From Spisula solida (lineage: Eukaryota; Mollusca; Bivalvia; Venerida; Mactridae), in contig OX365944.1 in NCBI GenBank assembly GCA_947247005.1, positions 74,501 to 138,500 on the forward strand: 64,000 nt of DNA, in the 5' to 3' direction. This document shows, piece after piece, positions 21,982 through 35,900 of this stretch (position 1 is its first letter; each line of letters begins with the position of its first letter). The position numbers were made by a program, and so were the translations under genes. The notes under the pieces were generated by a model. The model saw nothing but the letters and a program-made list of their open reading frames with translations. It made no database searches and was not told the DNA's origin.

Positions 21982-24679
21982 GTGATTATATTTTTTCAAC
22001 ATTTTAAAATAAATCTGTAAAATATTTCAATCGGGAATAATGTAAGACATGTTGTTCCCTTCATGTGGACTACATCGCCTTACGTGCAAGTCTGTCTAGC
22101 AGGTTCCTTATAATGATGAACACATGCCTTATAACACTGATACTGTTGTTAAAATTCATGGTGATGTTTAATTCGTCCGCTGTATCATGGGTCAACATCG
22201 AACTATCAGCAATCGAGATCAAGTTACGAGGTCGCTATTACCTTCTGCATTCATTTAAAGTAACGAGTTTTCACCAGATAAATGTAAACTTCAGCAATCG
22301 AGGTTAATATCTTATCATTAAAAAAAGATAATATAAAAAAGAGTATATTAAGTCAGACAGGGAAGGCAGCACTCAACTTAACCAGCCGAGCACAGAAAAC
22401 ATTAAAAACACACAAAGCACAATGCCCAACTAAACAAGCGCAGATCCGCCCAAGTCCAAGCTGTCGAAAAGTATAATAAATTATAACTAGCTGAATGACC
22501 CAGTAGAAAAGATACAGCAACCAAAAGGCGGAATGCCTACGCTGAATGACCTAGTAACAACAGTAAAACTGCTGAACTACATAGTTATAGCAGCCTTTAG
22601 TCTCAAAGTTAAATAACAGTATTAAAACGTTGAAAGGCCCGTATAGTGGGATGACCTACTAACAAGCTGAATGACCCAGTTTCCACAGCAAAAGGACTAT
22701 ATTGCCCCGCTTTAGCTGTAAGAAATCTTAAAACGAAGAAGTGCCCAACACACTACCGACCAAGAAAATTAAACGCCCCTAGTCTCATTGTTAAAAACTG
22801 AATAAAAAAGATTCAGCAAACAAAAGGCAGAAAGCCCACGCTGAATGACCTAGTAACAACAGTAAAACTGCTGAACTACATAGTTTTAGCAGCCTACAGT
22901 CTAAAAGTTAAGTAACAGTATTAAAACGTTGAAAGGCCCGATTTCGGCAACAAAAAATCTGAAAACCTTAAAACGAGTGACCCAGTTTCATTAAGTAAAA
23001 TGACGTAATTGAACAAATCGAGATATGACGTACTGAATTGCAAGCAATACAGAAGTCCCCCACCGGTGTAAAGCCATTGTCAATATGTATGTAGCCATTT
23101 CAACAAACCAATAGTCCCCTCCGGTCAAAAACCGGTAGGGGACTTAAAACTACAATAAATGACCTCAGGGGACAGAACACTACATCCATAACTCCACAGC
23201 TGTACATAGACTCATGAACGAACCCGGTAGGATGCGAACCGCTGGGACGAAATAGTAAGAGGACAACCGGCAAATACGAATAAATAGTTAACTCCTAGCT
23301 CCTTTTGGCCCCGGTCAAAAAATTAAATACTGAGAAATTATGGCATATTATCGATTATTTAAAAATGAAAAACTCGATTATAAACGGAATTGGCGTTTAA
23401 ATCCAGATACAAACCCATATTATAATAATTAAACAAAATACGAAACTACCGGAAGTAGCACCGACCCCAACAGAAACCGCGGGACACGCGAGAACAAAAA
23501 GGCACAGAAAATATACAACTTCACTCGAAAAGGCGCGGAACATACATAAAAAACTAGCACAGGAACATGTAATACAAAACCGGGCATCCAATTCCGAAAG
23601 TCTGCTGCTTAAGCCAGTCAAACCAAAACGGAACAAGAGCCAGTTGGTAAGAAATTAACAACCGGACAAAACATACACCACAAGGACAATCCACAACATA
23701 CACTGAGTATATGCAATTTTGAAAGATACGAAGCAGCCTTGTGCTGGACAACGCAATTGCAGAATGGCACATACAAAATTAATAAAGTTTAACAAAAGGC
23801 ACAGTGGCCAAATATTTTTGTATTTTTTCCAATTATACTATAAAGTGGACAGTACATACACAGAGGAAGGTTGACTAAAGGGCTTCCGCCTTGGAACGGA
23901 CAGTAACACTTGTCACTGGGGGCTTAAACGTTTTACAGTGCACCAAACCTCACACTTACCCAATAGACAACCTTATAGAACAGGACAGTGTAAATAAATG
24001 TTTCCCGCCATGTAATGCCCCCTAACAAAAAGGCCACAGTGACCGGTAATAAAAGAATGTAAAACATGAAACATTATATAAAATACAACCATCGAGTAGC
24101 ACAGAGTCGGACAGGGAATGCAGCAGTCGACTTAAAAAGCCGAGCACAGAAAAGATAAAAACACCAATTGTATGTTCTTGCTTCTCAACTGTGTTGTTAT
24201 CTTAATGCTGATTCTTTGCAGAGAATGCCAATATGATACGACGCCAACAACCGAAAGTGAACAACGTTGCTTTCACTGCCGTGCTGTATCAGTCTCGCAA
24301 AGATCTGTCGTTCGGACAAAATGTGGTGTTCGACCTTGTAGAAACAGATATTGGTGACGGTTATAATGCACAGACTGGCGTGTTCACTGCACCGTTAGCA
24401 GGTACGTACGTCTCCCATGCCACCATTATGGCTTCTCTAAATTCTACATCATGGTGTAAAATCGTCGTCAATGGAATTAACAAAGTGTCAGCATATGCCT
24501 ATGGTGAAGTCTCTCATCAAGATCAAGGAAGCCAGATGTTGGTTATAAGGTTGAACCAAGGTGATGAAGTTGCTGTACAGAATGGTCAGTCTGGCTATGA
24601 TGTGTGGGGAAACAGTTGGTCGTCATTCTCGGGATTCTTGCTCCGTTCTGATGCTGAGGTCACTAATATTGTAGGCTGA
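21636..24679 (+). CDS. Secreted C1q-domain-containing protein (two exons)
   Basis: Exon 1 at 21636-21981 and exon 2 at 24222-24679, joined in phase 1 (CCAGG|GTGATT to TTTGCAG|AGAAT). The protein is about 267 residues. It has a signal peptide (FKPVLLVLAIDVVVMSVQTA), a coiled-coil rich in Gln/Glu (ITELEYRDLAQQELLTDMER, then a Q-run), and a C-terminal C1q domain (VAFTAVLYQ, VVFDLVETDIGDGYNAQTG, VFTAPLAGTYV, SFSGFLL). This signal-coil-C1q layout with the globular head in the last exon is typical of the expanded bivalve C1qDC family, thought to bind microbial surfaces; binding specificity cannot be read here. I chose the second ATG (21636) because the signal peptide follows it directly. Confidence 0.92.
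22352..24170. repeat. Repeat-filled C1q intron with flanking and internal duplications
   Basis: A segment of about 65 bp (GTCAGACAGGGAAGGCAGCA through AGCCGAGCACAGAAAA) at 22352 recurs in direct orientation at 24105, bounding 1.75 kb. Inside, about 130 bp starting CGCTGAATGACCTAGTAACA is duplicated (22543 and 22839). There is also a CCGGT palindrome (CCGGTCAAAAACCGG) near 23118. No transposase or RT ORF is visible, so it may be a non-autonomous element. Confidence 0.6.
24222..24679 (+). CDS. C1q gene exon 2: globular C1q domain
   Basis: Acceptor GATTCTTTGCAG, encoding ENANMIRRQQPKVNNVAF through LRSDAEVTNIVG and TGA. It contains the full jelly-roll signature with the aromatic residues F-YNAQTGVF and GTYV and the C-terminal SFSGFLL strand. 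Confidence 0.93.
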
Positions 24680-24717
24680 ACGTTAGTTCTTTTGTTTATG
24701 ATTTGACACAGTAATTG

Positions 24718-24723
24718 AATAAA
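24718..24723 (+). promoter_or_regulatory. Polyadenylation signal of the C1q gene
   Basis: AATAAA 39 bases after the stop codon, the first such hexamer downstream. Confidence 0.7.
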
Positions 24724-24799
24724 TATGATACAACTGTATATGTGAAATGTGTGAAGTTTATGAAGTCCCGGCTGCCTTTGTGAAGTTAATGTAGTCAAT

Positions 24800-26898
24800 G
24801 CCGTCTATGTTTACCGGAGGCAACAGGTACAGAAGTCAGGTTATTGCTTATGCAAGTTCATAAACTCATGTAAGGACGAAACTAAGCAGCCAACAGCCTT
24901 AAGCAGCCTCTATTATCAATTTCAATCAGTCCCGTCTATGTTAGTAACATAATAACTTACTCTTCTGCAAGCTGTGGAAAGCATTGCAATGTGTCGAGAT
25001 AAGGCCATAGTCACTGTCACTAAAGACCTCATTGCCTAGCTGAGGAATCGTACTATGACCACATGGATGACAATCTAGCGTTGTACCTGGTCTTATTTAT
25101 ATAATGGCTATATTGTACTGTACTCTAAACTTTGCATCGATGCAGTACAGTAAACTTTGCATCGATGCAGTACAGTAAACTTTGCATCGATCCAGTTACT
25201 TTTCAAACTTTGAATAGGACAAACAGATCAATGTAAGTCTGATTTCTCACAGTCTTATTATGGCTAGACAACAATCATCAAATACTTGTAACATGGTTGC
25301 AAGATAAAGTCCACACAAATCATAAATAAAATTTAATATCATAAAATTGAGTATATACATTTACATCTATAATAGAAAATCACGAATAGTTTTAAATGAC
25401 CAAAAAAGCATTTTCAAAGAAATATCACAACATCTTACATCCATACCTTTTTGACTTGGTCATCAAACAGACTATAACACATATTTTACATAATAAGAGA
25501 ATATTCCGATATTCACAAGATCTGTGAATTTAAAAGGTTCATATAAATATAGGAAGACTGAAATCAGTAAAAACACAAATCCCAACATCATAATTTCTAT
25601 GAAAACAACACAAAGTAAAAGAAAATTGTTGAAAATTTAAATACAAGGGTACTGCACATTTTGTATTGATCAAAGTTACGTAAAAGCATTTCCAAGAATT
25701 AAATGAAGCAGAATGAGACCAAGCAGCATGGTAACAAATACATACACAAATGTTAGGTATGGAATGTTAGTTAATATATCAAATGTACCAGCGAACCTAG
25801 TATATACCTGATACACAACATATAATGACTGGAGTCTTGTTAAGTGTGTTACCTACCAAGATGCAAAACTGATACACAAGATTTGGAGTGAGACAATGTA
25901 ATACGAATGAAACGAACAAATATCACAGTTAGCAATGTATGTTTTCCAAATATTATGCCATCAAATAATTTAACGGTTACATTGTATTCACTTTTGTCTC
26001 ATCTGAACCTACTGGCCAAATAAGGAACTTTGGGCAAAATTCTCCAAGCATGATTTCTGTATGAAAATGTATGACATCAGACTGAATATCGCATTCATGT
26101 TTGTTCATGTTTTTGAGGTTTGTATACAAAACTATTGTAACTAAGTTTCGATTGAGACACAAATACAGTAGTTTTGTATCACATTCAAGTAACTTACATA
26201 CTATTTACAATATTGCACACAGGTGAGATATGAGAAACAAGTTCAAAATTGTTCAAAAACCAACCATACACACAACACACTTTCTACTTTGTCACTCATA
26301 GATAAAATCACTTCGATACTTTCAAATAGTGAATAATGAAGACTGTAACTATGTGGACTGAGTACATTTCATAATTCCATACAGGTTGTACTTATCTAGA
26401 ACTATGAGTCCAATCTGAATGACTAATTACAAACTGTGTTCTGTGTATAGCCATATAAATATACCATAGTTGAATCCCACAATGATACAGTTACATGACT
26501 GACTCGTGGAAATTTACCCTACCAAAAACTGTTTTGGCTTTTATATACAAGAAATGACAAAATTTGTCAAAAGCAGAATTCTCAAAATGACATATAATTC
26601 TGTGGGAATATCAGGCACAATACATCACAGGCTGACAGACAGTGCTAATAGTTCCACAGTTTTTAGTAGATTGGTTGACATTTCCAAAACATGTTTTATC
26701 AGTTGATATCTTCTTGATGTCCGCAAAACTTGATGATAACCATTAAGTAAATGAAAATGTACTGCAACATTAAAGCAGTGAGGAGCCAAAACAAGTTTAG
26801 GTTGACTTTCAGGGTTCAGCCAGGATACTGCAAACAGGAAAGTGTGAAAGATAGTCCCAGGTTGATATGTACAGATGTATCACATCAGACATAAAATG
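24800..26898 (-). other. Intergenic region and probable GNPTG 3' UTR
   Basis: No ORF of note. It holds three tandem 27-bp copies (core AAACTTTGCATCGATGCAGT) at 25115-25192. The part next to 26898 is the 3' UTR of the minus-strand GNPTG gene, with an end I cannot place. Confidence 0.45.
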
Positions 26899-26975
26899 TT
26901 ACTCCAGCATATGAGCGTAATCATCTTCTGGTATGTCATCATGTATATGGTGATTGTCTCCATGTTCTGTGTCTG
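26899..26975 (-). CDS. GNPTG: GNPTG terminal exon
   Basis: Acceptor GTATATTTCAG|CAGACA, phase 1, encoding [24 protein letters not shown] and TAA. It is acidic and His-rich, and this end of the protein is poorly conserved in the family. A CAGCAG pair makes the acceptor ambiguous by 3 bases. Confidence 0.78.
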
Positions 26976-29900
26976 CTGAAATATACAAACAACTCTTGTA
27001 ACATAGGAGGAAAATTGCACCTGATATAGGAGGAAAATGTGCACCTGATATAGGAGGAAAATGTGCACCTGATATAGGAGGAAATGTGCACCTGATATAG
27101 GAGGAAAATATGCATTCCACATAGGAGGAAAATATGCATTCCACATAGAAGAAAAATATACATTCCACATAGGAGGAAAATATGCATTCCACATAGGAGG
27201 AAAATGTGCATTCCACATAGGAGGAAAACATGCATTCCACATAGGAGGAAAATATGCATTCCACATAGAAGGAAAATATGCATTCCACATAGAAGGAAAA
27301 TATGCATTCAACATAGGAGGAAAATGTGCATTCATCATAGGAGGAAAATGTGCATTCCACATAGGAGGAAAATGTGCATTCAACATAGGAGGAAAATGTG
27401 CATTCCACATAGGAGGAAAATGTGCATTCCACAAAGAAGGAAAATTGCACCTGATATAGGAGGAAAATGTGCATTCAACATAGGAGGAAAATGTGCATTC
27501 CACATAGGAGGAAAATATGCATTCCACATAGGAGGAAAATGTGCATTCAACATAGGAGGAAAATGTGCATTCAACATAGGAGGAAAATGTGCATTCCACA
27601 TAGGAGGAAAATGTGCATTCACCATAGGTGGAAAATGTGCACTCGACATAGGAGAGAATTTGCACTCAACATAGAAGGAAATGTGCACCTGACATAAGAG
27701 GAAATAAGCACATGACATAGGAGGAATTGTGCACTCGACATAGTAGAAAATGTGCACCCGACATAGTAGGAAATGTGCACTCGACATAGAGAAAATGTGC
27801 TCCCGACATAGTAGACAATGTGCACTCGACACAGGAGGAAATGTGCACACGACATAGGAGAAAATGTGCACCCAACATAGGAGGAAATGTGCACCTGACA
27901 TAGGAGGAAATAAGCACCTGACATAGGAGGAAATGTGCACTCGACATAGGAGAAAATGTGCACCCAACAAAGGAGGAAATGTGCACCTGACATAGGAGGA
28001 AATGTACACCTGACATAGGAGAAAATATGCACTCAAAATAGGAGGAAATGTGCACTCAACATAGGAGGAAATAAGCACTGGACATAGGAGGAAATAAGCA
28101 CCTGACATAGGAGGAAATGTGCACTCAACATAGGAGAAAATGTGCACTCGACATAGGAGACAATGTGCACTCGACATAGGAGGAAATGTGCACTCGACAT
28201 AGGAGAAAATGTGCACCCAACATAGGAGGAAATGTGCACTCGACATAGGAGAAATGTGCACCTGACATAGGAGGAATTATCACAAAACCTGCGGTCAAGG
28301 AGTGCCGTAAAGCCGTGCCGTAAATATCGTTCGGCACTCCCAGACTGTGCAATAAATATTTAAATTAGCTCAACGTAACGTTAGCCAATCCATGCATTGA
28401 TCCGTCAATGACATCAGGATAATACCAACGTCGTCATGACGTCGCGTTCGTTGTACCGCTGAATTTTGGCTGAAACATATGCAGCATACATTATCATTTT
28501 GAACAATAATGAGCGTTTCTAAGATTATGTGATAAATAGAATCTAACATTCATGCTCATTACATACGAGTTTTATTAAACTCGTCGACAAAAACAATATG
28601 ACACTCAGCAAAGCCTCATGTCATATCATTTTGTCCACTCTTTTAATAAAACTTGTATGTAATGGGCACTCATGCAAGATCCTCTATATAAGCACCGGAC
28701 ATAGGAGGAAATAACACTCAAAATAGGAGGAAATGTGCACCTGACATAGGAGGAAATGTGCACCTGACTTAGGAGGAAATGTCCATTCGACATAGGAGGA
28801 AATAAGCACCTGACATAGGAGGAAATACGCACCTGACATAGGAGGAAACTAGAACTATCACTGGAGTGATGAATCATACCCCCGCAGCACTGCTTGACAC
28901 AGGAATATTATTTAAATTTATAGTTACTTTTATCTTTTAAAATCCAGTAAGAAACACGACATGCAAAACTATATAACCTGTGACCTCTAAGTGACCTTGA
29001 CCTTTATGATAGGGACCTAGGTCTTCCGCAAATAAAAATTGAAAAAAAAACTACAAACAAAACAAGAGGGCCCAAATGGCCATAGGTCGCTCACCTGTCC
29101 TAGTAGTTCATGCACCCCAAATGATAGCCTCTATTGCATGTACAAGGTTTTCATATTGTCTTATGCTTAATAATTTACATCACATTTAGACCCAATGGCA
29201 TATTGAAGTGGTTTGACCATGTGACCTAGTTTTTGACCCTGGATAACCCAATATCGAACTTGACCTAGATTTTGTTGAAATGATCATTGTGACCAAGTTT
29301 CATTAAGATTCGGCCAAAATTGTGACCTCTAGTGACTACACAAGGTTTTCTATTATTTGACCTTGTGACCTAGTTTTTGACCCCAGATGACCCAATATCG
29401 AACTTGACCTAGATTTTGTTGAGATTATCATTGAGACCAAGTTTCATAAAGATTAGGCCAAAATTGTGACCTCTAGTGACTACACAAGGTTTTTCTATGA
29501 TTTACCCAGATGACCCAATATCGAACTTGACCTAGATTTTGTTAAAATGATCATTGTAACCAAGTTTCATAAAGATTAGGCCAAAATTGTGACCACTAGT
29601 GACTGCACAAGGTTTTTCTATGATCTGTCCTTGTGACCTAGTTTTTGATCCCAGACGACCCAATATCGAAATTGACCTAGATTTTGTTGAGATGATCATT
29701 GTGACCGAGTTTCATTAAGATTCGGCCAAAATTGTGACCTCTAGTGACTACACAAGGTTTTTCTATGATTAGACCTTGTGACCTGGTTTTTGACCCCGAG
29801 TGACCCAATATCGAATTTGACCTAGATTTTATTGAGATGATCATTGTGACCAAGTTTCATTAAGATTCGGCCAAAACTGTGACCTCTAGTGACTACACAA

Positions 29901-32900
29901 GGTTTTTCTATGATTTGACCTTGTGACCTAGTTTTTGACCCCAGATGACCCAATATCGAACTTGACCTAGATTTTGTTGAGATTATCATTGAGACCAAGT
30001 TTCATAAAGATTAGGCCAAAATTGTGACCTCTAGTGACTACACAAGGTTTTTCTATGATTTGACCTTGTGACCTAGTTAATGACCCCGGATGACCCAATA
30101 TCGAACTTGACCTAGATTTTGTTAAGATGATCATTATGACTAAGTTTCATTAAGATTCGGCCAAAATTGTGACCTCTAGTGACTACACAAGGTTTTTCTA
30201 TTATTTGACCTTGTGACCTAGTTTTTGACCTCGGATGACCCAATATCGAACTTGACCTAGATTTTGTTGAGATGATTATTGTGACCAAGTTTCATAAAGA
30301 TTAGGCCAAAATTGTGACCTCTAGTGACTACAAAAGGCTTTTCTATTATTTGACCTTGTGACCTAGTTTTTGTGTTTTTACTTTTTATTCAGTTTTCAGA
30401 TACATATAGATACATCAAAAAAACAGTACAATGCACACAACAACAACAACAATTAACACAAGATAAGTTATATTTGTTTGATTGAATTGTCATGTGGTTA
30501 TTAGTATGTGTACTGAATTGTTTCTTAAAAAGGGTGGTTTGATATTTGATCAGAGGAGAAAAAGAAGAAAGGAAAAAAAGGAAAAACGATAAGGGGGGGG
30601 GGGATAGAAGAAAAAAGGAGTTTGAAGGAAAGATAAAGATCTTGTGAAAAAGATCTTGTGAGCCTTTAAATCAGTTTAAGAAAAAAAAAAATATTTTTTC
30701 ATTTTTGTTTTGTGTAAGTGTTGCGTTATCACGCTAGGCATTAAATCTGTTCCATTTTGTTTCGAATATTTCTAGTTTATCTTTGTGTATTGCAATGATT
30801 TTTTCGATGGATATATGTCTTGCGAGGTAATGTTTGAATGGTTCTATGTTAGGAATTGTTTTATTGTATTTAGAAGAGCTGATGTAGTATTTTGCTAATA
30901 TTAAAATAAAGTTGGTTATGTTTTTTATTTTGCTGTCTTTTTCGTTTTCCATTCCTAGTGTTATTGTTCTGTAGTTCATTAAGTTAACATTAATGTTTTT
31001 ACTATTCAAATAGTCCTGTATGTTAAGCCAAAAATGTTGGATTGATTGGCATTCCCAAAAGAAATGTCTTTGTGTTTCTGTGTGCATCAAACAGAAGTCA
31101 CACAATCTGGAACTTGTTATTTTGCATTTATAAAGATAATCGTTATTTGGTGTTAATTTCATTAAGAATTTATATTGATATTCTCTTAGTTTGGTATCTA
31201 TGGTGCAGTTTAACACAAGGTTTTTCTATTATTTGACCTTGTGACCTAGTTTTTGACCCCGGATGACCCAATATCGAACTTGACCTAGATTTTGTTGAGA
31301 TGATCATAGTGACCAAGTTTCATAAAGATTAGGCCAAAATTGTGACCTCTAGTGACTACACAAGGTTTTTCTACTATTTGACCTTGTGACCTAGTTTTTG
31401 ACCCCGGATGACCCAATATCGAACTTGACCTATATTTTGTTGAGATGATCATTGTGACTAAGTTTCATAATGATTAAGCTAAAACTGTGACCTCTTGTGT
31501 CTACACAAGTAATTGTGGACGGACGGACGGACAGACGGACGGACAGACGGACGGACGGACGACGGACGAAGAGTGATCACAAAAGCTCAAGGTGAGCTAA
31601 AAATCGGATAAATAGAGGATATTTGTTTGTTTTGATTGAATATGGTTTATATCTCATCGTGTAGTGATAACATTCAATATTTTCAAGAGCGCGAGTGAAA
31701 ATATTAAAATTTTATCACTACACGATGAGATATATAGAGGATATTTGTTTGTTTTGATTGAATATGGTTTATATCTCATCGTGTAGTGATAAAATTCAAT
31801 ATTTTCAAGAGCGCGTAGCGCAAGTGAAAATATTAAAATTTTATCACTACAAGATGAGATATTAACCATATTCAATCAAAACAAACAAATATTCTATTTA
31901 TTTAATGCTTTTATGGTGTCAAAACTGGTACTATTTATGCCAAATTACCACTGTGGTTAGGCTACGTATGAATATGTTATTCCATTCATAGTTTTCACTT
32001 CAAAATCCGCCATCTTGGATTATGGTGAATAGGTGAAAACGACTTTTTTGAGAATTTTGCATTAAATCATACACCAACTTGTAGGAAATGGTCTAACTAA
32101 GAATAAAAAACCCCACATGACCTGTTTCCGTTCAGTAATAAAAAAGTAAAAGGCATTTTAGTGTTGAGATTTTGGTAAATTAAAGTAGTCCCTGTGAGGG
32201 GGCGAAGCTTATATCAGTCACATTGTAGGTGATAACCAGTGACTGATATAGGTTTTATTTCACTGATAGAACTCCATATCTCATCAGTTAGCATTAAATA
32301 AAAAGGAAAAAATAAATAATTTTTTTTTTAAAAAAATGAAAAAATCGAGGAAAAAACTTTGAAAAAAATTTGAAAAAAAATCAAAATTATTTTTATATAA
32401 AAATTCGAAAAAAAATTCGAAAAAAAAATTTGAAAAACAAACATAAATTTTGGAAAACAATTATAGAAAAACTTGATTGATGTGGTAAACATTTGTACCA
32501 AGCAATGTTAAAATCCGGTAAGAAACAACAAAGTTACAGAGCGGACACGACTTGCATGACTGTATAACCTTTGACATCTATGTGTGACCTTGACCTTTGA
32601 GCTAGGGACCTGGGTCTTGCGCATGACACACCGTCTTGACGTGGTGAACATTTGTAGCAAGCCATTTTAAAACCCAGCAAGAAATGACAAAGTTACAGAG
32701 CGGACACGACTTGCATGACTATATGACCTTTGACCTCTAAGTGCGACATTGACCTTTGAGCTAGGGACCTGGGTCTTGCGCATGACACACCGTCTTGATG
32801 TGGTACAGATTTGTACCAAGCAATGTTAAAATACAGTAAGAAACGACAAAGTTACAGAGCGGACACGACTTGCATGACTATATGACCTTTGACCTCTATG

Positions 32901-35900
32901 TGAGACCTTGACCTTTGAGCTAGGGACCTGGATCTTGCGCATGACACACCGTCTTGATGTAGTGAACATTTGTACCAAGCCATTTTAAAATCCAGCAAGA
33001 AATGACAAAGTTACAGAGCGGACACGATTTTGCTAACAGACAGACCGACCGACCGACTGCCCGACAGACATAGTGACTCCAGTATACCCCCTTCAAACTT
33101 TGTTTGCGGGGGTATAATAAGCACCTGACATAGGACGAAATGTGCACCTGACATAGTAGGAAATGTACACCTGACATAGGAGGAAATGTACACCTGACAT
33201 AGGAGGGAATGTGCACCCAACATAGGAGGAAATGCGCACCTGACATAGGAGGAAAATGTGTACCTGACATAGGAGGAAAATGTGCACTCGACATAGGAGA
33301 AAATGTGCACCCGACATAGGAGGAAAATCTGCACTAGACATAGGAGGGAATAAACAAGCAGTTCATGGTACAATCGGAATACCAAACATTTACTAGATTT
33401 CCATGTGGTCCTTCAAGACATAGGACAAATTGTTTAAGTATAAATATTAGAAATTGAATAGAAGTTCTCATTGAACTCAACTCAGATTAACAGTTGCGGG
33501 AAATTTGATTCTTCATCAGATGGGTGCATGAATTTCCCAAGGTTACGCGTAATTGATTATTTTAACCTTTTTTATTTGATACTTTTCTCAGTTTATATCA
33601 CCTAGCACCTGTGTAAATGGGACGGGTATTAAGCATTATGCAGACATTCAAGTCTCGACTCTGGCGATGCTACATTTGTATGTATGGATATTGATAAAAG
33701 TTTTTTTTATGTTTGGTATTATATTGTACAGTACAAATTAAATGATTACTGTATAAGCAATGAACAAACATTTGTTGAGTAGTAAATAGTGATACTTAGT
33801 ATGAAATGTAAACTTACTATCTTTGGCAGCCAACAATTGCCTTAATTCAGTAACTTCGTCCCTTAACTTCTGATATTCCTACAACAGTAAACAACAAATT
33901 GAATAAATACTTTACTTCAAAACAAACATAATTGTTCACAAATAATCTTCAATACCTGAGAGACATACACCCTATGACAAAATCAACACAGATAAGCATG
34001 AAGTTTAAATCCATGATACATTCAGGGACTTAATAAATGCACAAATGTTGCTAACCTTTACCTAAGTATCTTTTTGCACTAAATTATATTTGTACTTATA
34101 AATGGGTTTTGTTGTCAGGCTGCTTCAGATCTTTCAAAATAGCATGTGCACTGTATCTATTGTGCTTGTGATATGTGTCATTGGTTTGTTGTATTCTTGT
34201 CACCTGGATCTTACTACGGTATGGTTTCACTGACTGAGGCGGCAGACTTTAGGTGTTAGATGTTGTGCTTTTGTAGTTGCGTTGGGTATTGTCTGTGCCT
34301 TTTTATTATTAAGTTGTCTATTTGTAATGTTCGGCATTGTGCGGTGCTATTGTGGTATGTGATGTTTTTATGTTTTCTGTGCTTGGCTGTTTTGAGAGCT
34401 GCTTTCCCTGTCCGATTACCTAATATTTTCTCTTTGACATGTTTTCAAAAGTATGTTTTGCCAATTGGAGAGGAACAAATGTGACAAACCTCTCTACATT
34501 TATGGAGATCACCGAACTGTCCATCTGTTTCTTTCTTTTTGGCCTCTTCCTCCTCTGCAGCAGCTGCTGATATTTGTTCCTTGGTATTATTTGACAACAA
34601 ATATCCTGCCTTCACAAATATCTGTGATAAATACTTCTTGTAGCCCTTAATCATAAACATAATATAAATACTTCTTGTAGCTCTAAATTATAAACATAAT
34701 ATAAATACTTCTTGTAGCTCTAAATCATAAACATAATATAAATACTTCTTGTAGCCCTAAATCATAATATAAATACTTCTTGTAGCCCTAAATTATAAAC
34801 ATAATATAAATACTTCTTGTAGTCCTAAATTATAATATGAATACTTCTTGTAGCTCTAAATCATAAACATAATATAAATACTTCTTGTAGCCCTAAATTA
34901 TAATATGAATACTTCTTGTAGCCCTTAATCATAAACATAATATAAATACTTCTTGTGACCCTAAATTATAAACATAATATAAATACTTCTTGTGGCCCTA
35001 AATTATAAACATAATATAAATACTTCTTGTAGCCCTAAATCATAATATAAATACGTCTTGTAGCCCTTAATCATAAACATAATATAAATACTTCTGTGGC
35101 CTTAAATTATAAACATAATATAAATACTTCTTGTAGCCCTAAATTATAATATGAATACTTCTTGTAGCCCTTAATCATAAACATAATACGAATACTTCTT
35201 GTGGCCCTAAATCATAATATAAATACTTCTTGTAGCCCTTAATCATAAACATAATATAAATACTTCTTGTGGCCCTAAATCATAAACATAATATGAATAC
35301 TTCTTGTAGCCCTTATTCATAAACATAACATAAATACTTCTTGTGGTCCTAAATTATAATATAAATACTTCTTGTAGCCCTTAATCATAAACATAATATA
35401 AATACTTCTTGTGGCCTTAAATTATAAACATAATATAAATACTTCTTGTAGCCCTAAATTATAATATGAATACTTCTTGTAGCCCTTAATCATAAACATA
35501 ATATAAATACTTCTTGTGGCCCTAAATTATAAACATAATATAAATACTTCTTGTGGCCCTTAATTATAAACATAATATAAATACTTCTTGTAGCCCTAAA
35601 TCATAATATAAATACTTCTTGTAGCCCTTAATCATAAACATAATATAAATACTTCTTGTGGCCTTAAATTATAAACATAATATAAATACTTCTTGTAGCC
35701 CTCAATTATAATATGAATACTTCTTGTAGCCCTTAATCATAAACATAATATAAATACTTCTTGTGGTCCTAAATTATAATATAAATACTTCTTGTAGCCC
35801 TTAATCATAAACATAATATAAATACTTCTTGTGGCCTTAAATTATAAACATAATATAAATACTTCTTGTAGCCCTAAATTATAATATGAATACTTCTTGT

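Larger units (their letters stand above)
28856..33116. mobile_element. Nested composite of dispersed repeats splitting the minisatellite
   Basis: The outer element starts with ATCATACCCCCGCAGC and ends, inverted, with TTTGCGGGGGTATAAT, giving short terminal inverted repeats. Inside the outer element lie a second dispersed element (29060-31595), within that a truncated LINE (30373-31212), then a foldback element (31617-31895). The outer element's own internal repeat array is at 32480-33030. No transposase is visible. Confidence 0.6.

Noticed and set aside
26939..28352. Long ORFs on both strands over the CATAGGAGGAAA array
   Set aside because: The unit length is a multiple of 3, so open frames arise automatically in many frames; no start context, splice structure or domain.
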